Counted from the stretch's first letter, positions 21,473 to 33,097 are shown. The stretch: DNA of 48,732 nucleotides from Polysphondylium violaceum (GCA_000277445.1 AJWJ01000127.1:1-48732), one strand, 5' to 3'. The notes: a model not told the origin generated them from the letters alone. Translations and numbers: made by a program.

Positions 21473-22224
21473 TTATTTATTTAATTTTTTTTGAATATCG
21501 TTCGTTAATGAATCTGGATTTTCAATTGGCTCCAAGGATTCTTTAATTTCTTTAATCCAATCTAAAGCATCGTCATAGTATCCTTGTTAAAGGACTCAAT
21601 TGGATCGATCATTTGTAAAACATCTTTTTTATATTGTTCCATTTCCTTGACTGCTTTTGTTAATTAAATGTATTATTGATTGTCGATGTCGTCTCTATCC
21701 AATCCTTAAACGACTTTATCTCTTGATAGCTGAAAGGGACCCTTGCCCCTTTCTTTAGGTTACTGGGGTTCTTGTTTTGCTCAATAAACATATTCAAGTG
21801 CTTTGAGAACTCGTTGCAAGAGTTGATATTGGCAGTAAAAGAATCTGCTCGTTGAGTGGTGTTAGTACGCTGTTGTTACTGCTCTAGGGCACCAGTTTAT
21901 TGAAAACCACTAATCTCTGATCCTATACATCTGGTGTATTCATTTGTATTTCTATGGCAAGAGTTTATTACTAAAGTAGTTAAACTGAATAGAATTGCCA
22001 TTGTTTTCGCTGGTGTAGAGAAAGATGATTACATCATCTTTGGATTTAAACGTTATGATGGCGTGTGGATAGACGAGAAAGTCTATTAAACTCGACACAT
22101 CATTCAAAAGAGTGATGTTCTCGTTGATGATAAACAAGGGTATGGAGTAGAAGGGTATGGAGTAGTTACCATGAACTTGAAAGGATTTCAACATTGTGTA
22201 CGAAACAAAGGCTCTGTCTTCCAT
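21473..22224 (-). pseudogene. Putative zinc-binding family, copy 4 (several breaks)
   Basis: The start (MEDRAFVSYTMLK, YSIPFYSIPLFI, AIITFKSKDDVIIFLY) matches the N-terminal domain of the intact member. Further down, another frame carries its middle segment (SCNEFSKHLNMFIEQN, KSFKDWIETTSTIN), and this runs straight into the C-terminal helix (VKEMEQYKKDVLQMIDPIE) and DALDWIKEIKESLEP in yet another frame. The zinc site, the acidic linker and the intron are missing. At least three frame changes or stops plus an internal deletion make it a pseudogene. It is the most diverged copy. Confidence 0.7.
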
Positions 22225-22672
22225 AGATCTCTATCAAACATATATCGAAATTTTAGGAAAAAAAAAAAATAAAAAAAAAGTAGAAAAGAGAGTTAAAATT
22301 TTTATTTGTATGTTTTACTCATTAGATCAATTGATAATAATAAGATGTTCAATATATTAATATCCATAGGATTTCAACTATTATTTAAATGTATAAAAAA
22401 TGCAGATTTTTGCACAAGTTATTTTTTCTATTTTTCGAAAAAAGTATTTGAATTTTTTTTTTTTGAAAAGAAATCATTTTGTTTACACCAAACCAATTAT
22501 ATCTTCACCCCTCTTGTTGAAAACTTTTTTTAACAAATTCCTTGAAAACTTTTAGCTCCAGATATTTTTTTTGCGTGTGATATTTATCATAAATCAAAAT
22601 CAATGTGGGCATCAATTTGTAAACATTGTTTTAGTAGATTGTGGTATTGTTGGCGTGAATAGTTGGAATAAA
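22225..22672. promoter_or_regulatory. Upstream region of the NLR-like gene
   Basis: A 448-bp AT-rich spacer between divergent zinc-family copy 4 and the NLR-like gene. The frame of the latter stays open back to 22571 but has only a TTG at its head (ILVDCGIVGVNS-like residues precede the first ATG). A missed first exon is therefore possible here. Confidence 0.35.
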
Positions 22673-25286
22673 ATGAAAGAAAGCTGTGTGTGTCTACTTC
22701 ACCCTGATTACAATTCGGTGGCCTCCACTATATCGATATTTAAAAAATATGCAAACGTGGAATTTGCCTTGGGTGCCCATGATAATATTTCTTTTCGAGA
22801 GGGTGTGTTGGAGGTCAATAGTAAAACAAAAGTACGGATGATATTGTCTTTTGCCGATAGTGATAATATACTGTTGTTTCAAAAATTCAAGCCTGTGCTG
22901 GCTATACTGCTGGGCAGTTGCTCAGGGACAAAAGAGGAGACGAGTAGAGGTGATGTGATGGTATGCAGACAATCGATAAACTATGATACATGCAGAAAAA
23001 CAAACGATGGCTCGCAATGGGAAATGAGTAAATCGTTGGGTCCTTCTGATGCTTTTATTCAATGGCTGCAGCTACTCGACCCTGAGAGCAGCCAGTGGAA
23101 AGAGTACCCCTCCATCAAGGCATCAGATACATACAAAAAAGAGTGGCTTCTCAGGGCACACTACGAGTACCAAAGTGACAAAGAGAATTCACCTTGGCTC
23201 AAAGAGAATGGATTCAATGTCACCAGCAATATCCCCAGAAACAAATGTGTCGTAGATATGTTTGGATCGATAGAGGAATACAGAAAAGCAGTTAAAGAAT
23301 TGATCGATCAAAAAAAGATTATATTAAATCAAGTGCCTAATCAAGTAGTCGAAGAAATCATGGATTCCATCTCAATTTATGATGAATACCCATATGATGT
23401 ATTTCAAGAAATAAAACCCAAACTCCATTTTAGCCATTTTGGAAGTGGATCAGCAATAGAGCAAGAAAGTGATGTCAGTCGTGCTAGTGTGGCATTCAAG
23501 AAATGTAAATCAATATCCAGTAATATTAAAGCAATCGATAGAGATACACACTCATTCTATAAAGCCTGTGAGAATTGTAAAAAAATGGACTCCATTTCAA
23601 TTAAAGGTGTAGTTGATCATGCCAATGGTGATTTAGATAATGTAGATAGCTATGTAGATTACGCTAACCAAGTAACTGCATCTTTCGCATTATACCTTTT
23701 AAACAATTTTAATTATCAAAAGAATGATTTATTTAAAAGTAATTATAATATTTAAATATGTTTATACATTTATACTAATAGTCCATAAAAAGATATAAAT
23801 AATATATCTAGTTTACCAAAGAATATAGTAGAAAGAAAGAATTTAGATAATAGAAATTATATAGATGTTTTATTAGAATCATTTAAATCAAACCAATCTG
23901 TTCCCAAGAAAATGATTTCGTTATCAGGGTTGGGAGGAATAGGTAAAACTACTCTTGCAAAATATTTTGCATACTATTGTATAGAGAATCAAATGTTCAA
24001 TTATATCTTTTGGATTAATAGTCAGACATTATCTTCAATGGCTCAGAGCTATTCAACTATTTTCACAGATTTGGGTGAGAAAGAGATTCCCTCATCAGAG
24101 GAGAGAACCATTGCATTATTTAAAAGTAAAGTGCAAGAGTTGGAAAACGAGGAAACAAGATTCTTGTTAATATATGATAATGTAGATGATTTTAGTGTTT
24201 TAAATGAAAAGCCTATTGGAAAGTACATCGATATATTGGTTACCTCTAGAAGTAGAAAAGCCAATGATCAAGTGCAATTAGTAGAACTGGGATTACTAAA
24301 TAAAGAGGAATCAAGGTTAATCTTTGAAAAATGGAATCCAAATATATCCAAAGATCAAGAAAAACTGGATAAAAGTATTGATCAACTTTCAAAACTTTTA
24401 CAATTCCTTCCTTTGGCAATTTCTCAAGCAGCAGCCTATATTAATCAACAAGGAATTGAAGTTCAAGAATATATCGATAGATTCAATGATTTAAAAGAGA
24501 CTGAACTTTTACAAGATGATATAGAATTGGATAAATCATATCAAAGAATTATCGGTACAACTTTATCAATTTTTAAAAATACAACAAAAGAAAACAAAAA
24601 CATTGAATCAAGGTCAATAGTATTACTACATATATTGGCACTACTCAATCCTGATCAAATTCAATTAAAGGCCTTGGAGATTATATCCAAAGATTTGGTT
24701 TTAAATATTAAAGAATTACTTTACATGCTTCAATCATATTCTTTAATTAATTACGATGGCTATGAATATATATCAATTCATAGAGTAATCCAAAGACTAT
24801 TGATTTTAGATGAGTCAAATCATCATTATTTAGATTCAATTCATCAGAATATAGCAAATTATTTTTATCATAGTAATAGTAATAAGAACAATAATAGAGA
24901 TATCAGTATTACACAATATAAATTATTAAATAACTTTAATAGTCATTTATTAAATATATATCCAATCATTAAGATTGTATACAAGAACCATGAAAATAGT
25001 AGTAATCTAGAATTAAGTAACCAATTACTTTATTTTCAAATTTTAATGATGTTGGATCATATTCAACTATCGGGTATAAACAATGTAGATAAAGATATGA
25101 TTCATCAAATACTCAATGAAAGTAAAGTAGAAACACCACAACAAGAGAAACAATCCAACAATGTTCACATTGATAAAATAGTAGATGCCAATTTATTTTA
25201 TCAATTTATCAAAGATCAACAAGAATTATGTCAATCAGTAGATAAAAATATAGCATTAAAGTTGTATTCTCAATTCTTACATCAAG

Positions 25287-25345
<59 letters not shown>

Positions 25346-28300
25346 TTAGAATATCAAAATAGAATCAAAGTAATTCTCAATTTTATATTTCTATGTCTCA
25401 ATCATTATGACTCTAGTTCAGTTACTTCGTCATTTCATTTGTTTTTTCAGGTATCAACAAGAAGAATGGAGAAAATCAATATAATCTTGAATCATTTATC
25501 AATTTTTTCATTTAAATTCTCTGACATCTTATCTTTATTAAAATTGGAGAATGAAAAAAATAAGCAATTTGATAATTATCTCAACTCTATTGTTGGCCTT
25601 CAAGATACCTCAAATATACCGTATCAAGCTCTAATTGGAAATACTTGGGAAATATCTTCAATAATGGCTATCATCTTCCGTTTAGAAATTAATCCAAACG
25701 AAATTAAAGATATAAATTTCCAATACCAAGTTGAAGGGATCATGAATCTACCTGGTTTTAAAAATGATGAACATCTATATCGTAAAGTTGGTGAAGCTAC
25801 GGATATTATCAAAATCATTTTCCAAGGTAAAACTCAATTCTTTCAAATATTTGGCTTGGAAGATTTGGTAGGACAAATTTCATCATCAATCAACAATCTA
25901 GATAAAGAAAAGTTTAACTTTTTGATCTGTAATATAAAAACATTTCTAGTTGATGAAATGAACAATTATATGTTGTCTAAGGTTATGGAGTCAATATCAA
26001 ATTTAATCGTCATTGGATACACTCAAGATTCAATTACAAGAATAGTAGATTATTCACACTTATTACTCCAAAGAAATGGATTTGGGATAACCTCTGAAGT
26101 TATTGAAATATTTTCACAATTGATACAACAATTTAAAGATCCTGAAATCATCCTCATAATCAACCACACAAGATCCATAGTGGATCAAAAGACATCAAGA
26201 GCAAATGAGACACTTAAAGCCATATCAAGGTTATACTCGGTCGGGAAACTAAATAATCAAAATATTACAAGTATTGTACAGCACTCCAAATCAATTATTA
26301 ATGATATGGAGCACGTATGGAGCTCTTTTGAAATTGATAAAATTCTAGAGACAATTTCTATATTTAAAGAAATATACAATGATGAAACCATCAAATTCAT
26401 TATTGACCAAACAATACGAGTTCGAGAATTAAAACTCTTGGACGGAGTTTCGAGTATTTTAAAAAAGGTTGATTCCTTAATGGTTTGCTTTCAGAGCAAT
26501 GACATTGTAAATTTTATTACCAATCTCACAACTCTATTTGGTAATGATAGAACAAACAATGAAATCATCAAAATAATAGAGGAAATAGAGAAGTTAATCA
26601 TAGAAAATTATCATAACAATCAAAAAATCAAAGAGTTGATCGACTATAGTATTTTAATATTTAATTCAGAAAACTTTGACAAGTCTTTGAAAGCAAAAGA
26701 AAGAAAAGAATTCAACTTTATAATAGATCAAGTCCAAACATATATAAATCAAAATATGTTGTTTATTCAAATTTCAAATGCTTTCAATTTAAAACCATAT
26801 AAAAAAGAATTTAATCAAAACGAAACCAATATCATTATTAATAATACCAAATCACTGATGCATGAAAAAATGCAAATTTTTGAATTAGAACATATTATGG
26901 ATTTTGTTGCAAATTTGTATTCTAGAGACAAAAACAATTTGGTTTTCAATAGTTTTCAACAACTTGTCGATGGAAAAATGGACACTTTAACACAATTGAT
27001 GTATTCAACCTCACAATGTATCGAGAAATTTAAACAAAGACAGAAAGTTTCTTTTATTCTTTCTCTGGTCAAACTACTGTGCGATGATGAAAGTACTTTT
27101 CATAATATGGCAGATTTAGTGGATTATATTGGTTGGGTATTTGATAATCTTAATGTTCCAGAAAATCAATGGACTTTTATTATCAAATCAGTTAGATCAT
27201 TTATAGATAAAAGAGTTGACCAAATGGCAAACATCTCTATTTCAATAACAAATTTTATCTCTTTGTTTTGGAAAAATTTAATAGTTCCTACACAAATAGG
27301 ATTTTACCAAAGAATTTGCTGTCTGGAAATAGGATTTATATTACAAAGGATTTCAGAATTAAAGAATAGAAACACCCAAGATATAAATTTTGCTTTAAAT
27401 CAAACTCTATTTTTTATCAATGTAGGAGTAAAAAGTGATCAAATAATAGATATCATCAATTTAATTACAAAATCTCTGAAAAAGAATGCAGGTAATATCT
27501 TGGCTCTCAATGAATTTTATGAATTTGATAATACTGTATTCCACAAGCCAGTTTCAAATACAATCACCTTGTTGTCAAATTTAAAAGAAAAGCTTAGAGA
27601 TGAAAAACAGACTCTGGAAATTATTAATCATATTTTGTCGTTGTTCCAATACTCTGAAAACAATTTGACAAACACCATAGAATATACCGTGACTTTGGTA
27701 GACAAATACAATAGTCAAGATCAAACGAAATTAATCCCTCTACTTGAATATCTATTAAAGTTTTGTGATCGTTGGGCTCTTGATAAAGCAAATTCAGAGA
27801 TTATTGAAAATATAACATACATATATTCCCAAAATATTCCAACTAGAGAACAGAAGCTGTTGATTAAATACTACTATCTTATTAAATGTACATCAGAGTT
27901 TATGTGTAGCTTGTTTGATCTTAATGCTCATTTATTTATTCAAACTATAAACCCTATCCTTACCATGGGACTTCCAGTGTATCTTGACCATCAAATCTTT
28001 GGCGTTCAAACTCTGGCCCTATGGAAAGCACTTTTATTCTTCAACTCTGAAAGAAGAAACTATATCATCCCAACTCTATGTTATGACCATGGGACCCAGT
28101 TTAAAGAGGAAACGATCGAGAGAATTAAATCCCAGCCACTGTATCTTGATGAATCACTCTGTCTAACAACAAACTACACCACCAGTGACTCTTTTATCGA
28201 TGACGAGTATTTGAAAAACAACATCATAATGGATCATTCAAAAACACTACTCTATCAAGAACTAAAACAATTATTTACCATAATGGACTTGACCGAGATA

Positions 28301-28699
28301 TTTTATATTTTCAGACAACTTGATCTCAACCAGTATTTACAAAAGAGTGACTTGATTTTCAAACAATTTACACTGATTGCAAAAAAGTATGCCAACCCAG
28401 CCCACCACTACATCTACTTGATCTATCAATCACTATCATTATGCAAGGACACTGAACAAGTAGCTGGTGTTTGTAGTATCCTAGATTTACTATACAATGC
28501 AAAAGAGGAATACTTTTGTTGTAATTTGCATATCTCCAACATGATACAACGAATACAATTCTATCAATACAAAATTCCAAACTTTTTATTTACAATAGAG
28601 AATTTATTTAAATGCAAATCAAATCAACAACAACAATGGTTAAATAATATAATAATCAAATCCTTTGACAAAGAAATAAAATTTAATTGTAATATTTAA
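22673..28699 (+). CDS. NLR-like STAND protein: phosphorylase-like, NB-ARC, helical repeats
   Basis: Exons 22673-23738 and 23793-28699 (54-bp intron, FK|N|INNISSLPKN) give about 1,990 residues. Residues 1-350 resemble the nucleoside-phosphorylase (PNP/UDP) domain used as an effector in many STAND proteins: LAILLGSCSGTKEETSRGDV, then AIDRDTHSFYKACENCKK and ISIKGVVDHANGD...YANQVTASFALYLL. The NB-ARC NTPase follows: linker LPKNIVERKNL, Walker A SGLGGIGKTTL (Lys407), Walker B FLLIYDNVDD (479-488), ILVTSRS, LPLA (561-564), and YSLIN...SIHRVIQ as winged-helix/MHD-like motif (684-686). A poly-Asn run follows, then about 1,100 residues of amphipathic helix pairs, probably an ARM/HEAT-like solenoid that serves as sensor. 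Start is uncertain: the first ATG in frame is at 22673. The probable role is a ligand-gated switch in defence or self-recognition; its trigger is unknown. Confidence 0.8.
25289..25345 (+). repeat. In-frame (AAT)n microsatellite, poly-asparagine
   Basis: Nineteen uninterrupted AAT triplets inside the NLR-like gene, coding for asparagine between the NB-ARC region and the helical repeats. Such runs are a hallmark of dictyostelid coding DNA and vary in length among strains. Confidence 0.9.
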
Positions 28700-29042
28700 T
28701 TTATTCATTATCTCTGGTCATATGACATGTTTTTTTATTTTTTTCATTTTTTTTCATTTTTTTTTTTTTAAAACACCCACAACTCCTAAAATAGGCAACC
28801 AAAAATATGACAAAAACAGGGTGATCAAACATATATACACCCCCACAATCACAATCACAATCACGTCAAAATCACACACTCACACACTCTATAAATATTT
28901 TATATATAGTTTTGTAAAATAATAGTGTGTTTTTATTTATTCATGTAGTTTATATTGTATAGTAGTAGATATATAAAATTAGATATAAAATTGGATATAG
29001 ATATATAAAGATAGAGATATATAATAGAAATATAGATATAAA
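28700..29042 (+). promoter_or_regulatory. Promoter of the GT10-LamG gene with CA-rich boxes
   Basis: Between the NLR-like stop and the next ATG lie ACACCCCCACAATCACAATC (28838-28857) and ACACACTCACACACTC (28873-28888). A TATA box CTATAAATATTTTATATATA begins at 28888, followed by T-rich initiator-like DNA. CA-rich elements of this kind drive developmental genes in D. discoideum by binding G-box binding factor; that role here is inferred. Confidence 0.45.
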
Positions 29043-31143
29043 ATGAAAGCGCCTAGAACATTGGTTATCTTGTTTATATTTATGATCTCATCGTTGCTGG
29101 TGTATCTGTTATTGGGTGAAATAGAGATATCAAAGATCACCAATTACTATAACAAGCAAAAGGAATTGGAAAACACATTTCCCCATCCATTTGCATCTGA
29201 CAAACATACACTCGAAGAGATACATAATAGCAAAGATAAAGATATAACTATATTTCTATGGAACAGTAATTCTATGGTCAACAGAGATTGGACTGGTATC
29301 ACAAGAGAGTTGATGCAATCAAATAGCGATATCCCCCTATTCTCCAGCACCAGTAACAGTGATACTATTAGTAATAGTAATAATAAAAAAAAGAACAACA
29401 AAGAATCACAACAGCAGCAATAGCATCAATTTACATGGTAAAAGAAAGATAGCAGAGTGCTCAGTGCCTTGCTACTTTACAAGCAACTTTGATTACTTTT
29501 CAACATCACAACAGATTCTCTTTGACCCAGTCTACTATGAAAAAGACAATTGGAGAAGAGTACCCATCAGCATACCCGAGAAGCTCCCCCATCAGCGATT
29601 CTCGATGTTTCATTACAACTCTGACTCGCAATACACCATTCAGGCATTCAAAGAGTTTTCGCGGATCATGGATTCAGAGATTAGTTTCAAAGATAAGTCC
29701 ATCACCTTGGCCTGTCCGCCCAAAGAGTCTTGGTCCACCAAAGACACCATCAAGCTCCTCATGGACAAACATGTATCCAATCCCTGGGAATCGCGTAAAA
29801 AGGACATTGTGTTCGTTTCTTCCAACTGCAATGACGCATTGGCCAGTGTCAGAACCAACCGAGTCAAACAGCTGCTCAAGTACCTGTCCATAGACTCCTT
29901 GGGCACCTGTTTGAATAACGAAAAAGGAAACCATACCACCATCCCTCCCAAAGACTCGCTCAAGGACATCTATGACAGAATCCAAACAAACATGAATATC
30001 TACAAGGACTATAAATTCGTTATCACCTTTGAGAATGACAACAGCACAAACTATATCACCGACAAGGTGTATACATCGTTATATGCCGGTGCCATACCCA
30101 TATTTATGGGGTCAGACAAGGTTGGCGATTGGGTGCCAAGTGGGTCCATTGTAAATGTCGGGGACTACAAGTCAATCAAGGACGTAGCTCAGCATATTAA
30201 ACAAATATTGGAGAAGAAATATGATTACAAGAAGTACTTTGAATGGAAAGAGAGGGCCGGTTTGGAAGACAAAGTCGTTGAAAAGATTGAGCGTTGTATC
30301 AACAGCGAGACCAACCTATGCAAGATGTGTGAGCGACTGAACCAGACAATCACTGCCAAGCAGGTGTTGTTTGAAAAGTACACATTCTCGCCCGACAGCA
30401 CATATAGTCCCCTCTTTATTGAAATGTATGGCAAGGGTGACCACATTCAGGTGACACCATCGGATTTATGCAAATCGTCTTTTGATCTGACGACTCAGTA
30501 CACCTTGATGGCCTGGGTCAAGCCCTCGTCGTTTGGCGACCAGAGAATCATTGATAAAAACAGGGCCAACAGCTTGCAGGGGTTCAACTTTGACATCCAG
30601 AAGTCTGCCAACGGGAAATACGGCCTCATTCGTCTGTGTGCTGGCAATGGATGCTATGAGTCGAAAAAGGCGCTTTCGGTCGACATCTGGTACCACGTCG
30701 CGGTGGTGTTCTCCACCGACAACCCCGACGTGCACGACAACCGTGTCAAGTTTTATATCAACGGTGTCTTTGATACGGAGCACGAGAACTTTGCGCCCAC
30801 CACCACCACCAAGTACCCGCTGCTGATTGGCAAGAGCGCCAGCATGCAGCCCACCGACAGCGGCACCTACCAAGGCTTCATTGACAACGTCATGATCTTT
30901 AACCGCTCACTCAGCGCAGTCGACGTCAACAAGTTCATCTGGAACCAGCCCTACGGCAACGAAGAGGGCCTCATCCTGTTTTATGACTTCAACTCCAACA
31001 CCAAGTACCCGGTCAAGCAATCCACCGTGTTTGACCGCTCCATCTGCCGAAACAACGGCTACATGATGCCGGGCAAATACCACGACGTCTCTCAAAAGGT
31101 CATTCAAATAGGTAAAGACATTACTTTTAATAAATGTATATAA
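29043..31143 (+). CDS. Alpha-1,3-fucosyltransferase (GT10) fused to LamG-like domain
   Basis: About 700 residues. N-terminal signal anchor TLVILFIFMISSLLVYLLLG makes it a type II Golgi protein. After a stem come the GT10 regions: ITIFLWNSNSMVN, AECSVPCYFTSNFDYF, and the signature FVITFENDNSTNYITDKVY plus AGAIPIFMGS...VNVGDYKSIKDVAQHI (about 30016-30200), which binds GDP-fucose. From about 30400 a LamG/concanavalin-like jelly-roll follows: YTLMAWVKPSS, WYHVAVVFS, VKFYINGVFD, LLIGKSA, GFIDNVMIFNRSLS. The first 120 codons and the rest lie in frames one base apart; the change falls in Asn/Lys codons near 29380-29400 beside an A8 run. This could be a frameshift, an indel in the read data or a missed splice. 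Codons are much more C/G-ending toward the 3' end. The LamG part could bind glycan or peptide substrates. Confidence 0.82.
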
Positions 31144-31213
31144 ATAAATGATGATGAATGAATGATGATAATCATTGCACATGTCTCTGTCTCTTTATTG
31201 TTTATTGTTGCTA

Positions 31214-33097
31214 TTATCTTGTTATTGGTAAGGATTGGGCGAGGATATTGCTGCGGTGCGATGGTTGTTGGGGATTGAGTAGATCGAAGGGGACGGTAAA
31301 GTTGATGCCATTCTTGAGCGACTCGATGCATTTCATGAGGGTGTGTTTGTAGAAATGGAGATGATCGTGGTTATCAAAGAATGCGACGCAGGTGTGGAGT
31401 TCGCAGAGTTGGAGATTGACGTCTTTTTCCAGCATGGCTTGTTTGACCATCACCAAACCTTCTTCAAGAGAGTTGTGGGTGTCTCTGTAGATGAGTCTGA
31501 GGTCGTCATACCTGTTGAGCAACTTGCAGTACTTTATGTAGTAATCCAAACACTCAAACTGGTTTCTGAGGATCTGTATAAAGATCTTCCAGTGGAGTGT
31601 GTTTTTCAAGTACATGATCACAGTCAGAAGGGGCTCTTCTTGGTAGTCGTATTGGTAATATTTGAGCGCCTGCAAGAGGAGCTGCTCTTTGCCGCCAAAG
31701 GACTTTACCGCCTCTATGCCTGACGGCTCCTCCTGGTTCTTTATGCGCCACAATATCGTCTCGATCGTGTGGTCTTTAAGATGACGGAGCTCTTTGTTCA
31801 TGTCGACAATGTGTTTGTCGAGGCCGTTTGTCAGCTCTTTGTAGTCTTGTAGCTCGAGTGTTAGACGCTGATTGTCTTCGTCGACTTTGGACAACTCGGC
31901 CTGCGACTGCTCATAGAGTGTTTGAAACGATTCTTTTTGCTCGCCAATACCATACAAAATATCACTGAGATTATCTATTTTCTGATGATGGTTGAGTAAT
32001 AGTTCTGTTGAATTGATCAGCTCAGATCTGAGCTCAGTTACCCACTGATCCTGTTGGTCTGTGTACTCTTCCAATTGATTAATAATATCTTGTAAATGAA
32101 TACTCTGTTCCCATTGCTCTGCATTATCGTTCAAGACAATATTCAATTGTCTCTTTAATTCATAATTCTCGGCTACATTGAATATTATAAGATGTATTAA
32201 TATCTATCCTCTGCATGTATATCTATCTAACAATCTATCTGTATAATTACTCTTTAAATGATCTATATAAAGTCTACATGAAATGGGTATATCTTGAATT
32301 GAAAAAGGTAAGGCGTTTGGATCTTGTTGTTGCTGTTCTTGTTCGTCTCCTCCTGGTGTAATTTGATGATTAATTTGAGCTATTGTTGGTGTTGGTGATG
32401 ATGATGATGTTGTTGATGTTGGTGTATTATTATTGTTATTATTATTTACATGGTTTGATTTACTAGTGTGGTTTATAAATTGATTTGATGATGTATTTAC
32501 AGGTTGATGATCTTCATTCGAGTTGATAGAGGAGGCATCGATAAAGAGTTTATTATTGAATGATACTTGTTTCTTGAATGACGATCTCTTGGGCTTTTCT
32601 TTTTTCGATTGCTGTTTGTTGAGTAGGGATATCTGGGACTCTATCGAGTTGATGTAATGGCTGTCCAGCTTATCCTTGTTGATGACCACGACAGAGTCTG
32701 GCGAGAGGGTAAGATACTTTTCATGGTCATCTTGTTGTAGTTGCTGTTTCTGTGGTGTACTGTATCCACTATTGCTGCCACCACCACCACTCGCACCTGC
32801 GTCAAACGATGGAGAGGGTGAGGATGTGTGTTGTGGTGTCTGTGGCGAATTTACAAAAGAAGCAATCGCAGACGACGATGACGATGATGTAATGGTTGTT
32901 TTGGTTTTGGTGGTGGTGGTGGTCGTGGTGGTGGTGTCTAGAGGCGGCAGCGTGGTGGTGGTACTGTTATTACTATTATTACTATTATTGGCATTATTTT
33001 TTACAGGTTGTTTTTTATTAGGAGTGAGCTTGTCGACAAGCTTATCAATGATTGATTCACCTGTCTTGCCTTTTACTGGAGTTGATGTCGATGACAT
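31214..33097 (-). CDS. VIPAS39/SPE-39-like vesicle trafficking protein
   Basis: Exons 32251-33097 and 31214-32172, joined in frame (DHLK|T|ENYELKRQLN), give 601 residues. Residues 1-250 are low-complexity (Asn, Thr, Ser, Gln), typical of dictyostelids. After LPFSIQDIPISCRLYIDHLK comes a coiled coil (about 280-420: ENYELKRQLNIVL, ELSKVDEDNQRLTLELQDYK). The segment IEAVKSFGGKEQLLLQALKYY ... PLLTVIMYLKNTLHWKIFIQ, LDYYIKYCKLLNRYDDLRL follows the layout of human VIPAS39 ([40 protein letters not shown]), the partner of VPS33B in endosomal/lysosomal sorting. It ends soon after, so the C-terminal third of VIPAS39 is not present. Assignment is by remembered alignment and is moderate. It converges on the GT10 gene, 70 bp away. 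Confidence 0.6.

Noticed and set aside
25285-25350. Regular short repeats resembling an array
   Set aside because: A plain AAT microsatellite coding for asparagine; there are no spacers, and CRISPR arrays are not expected in a eukaryotic nucleus.
29296-29347. A 52-bp intron in the fucosyltransferase stem
   Set aside because: It restores frame by length, but the resulting stem sequence is an unlikely hydrophobic stretch, while the unspliced frame gives ordinary dictyostelid Ser/Asn low complexity. Kept as an open alternative only.
29640-30873. Long antisense open frames opposite the fucosyltransferase gene
   Set aside because: They arise because the gene uses C/G-ending codons, which removes stops on the other strand; they lack any recognisable domain, while the plus strand has clear GT10 and LamG motifs.
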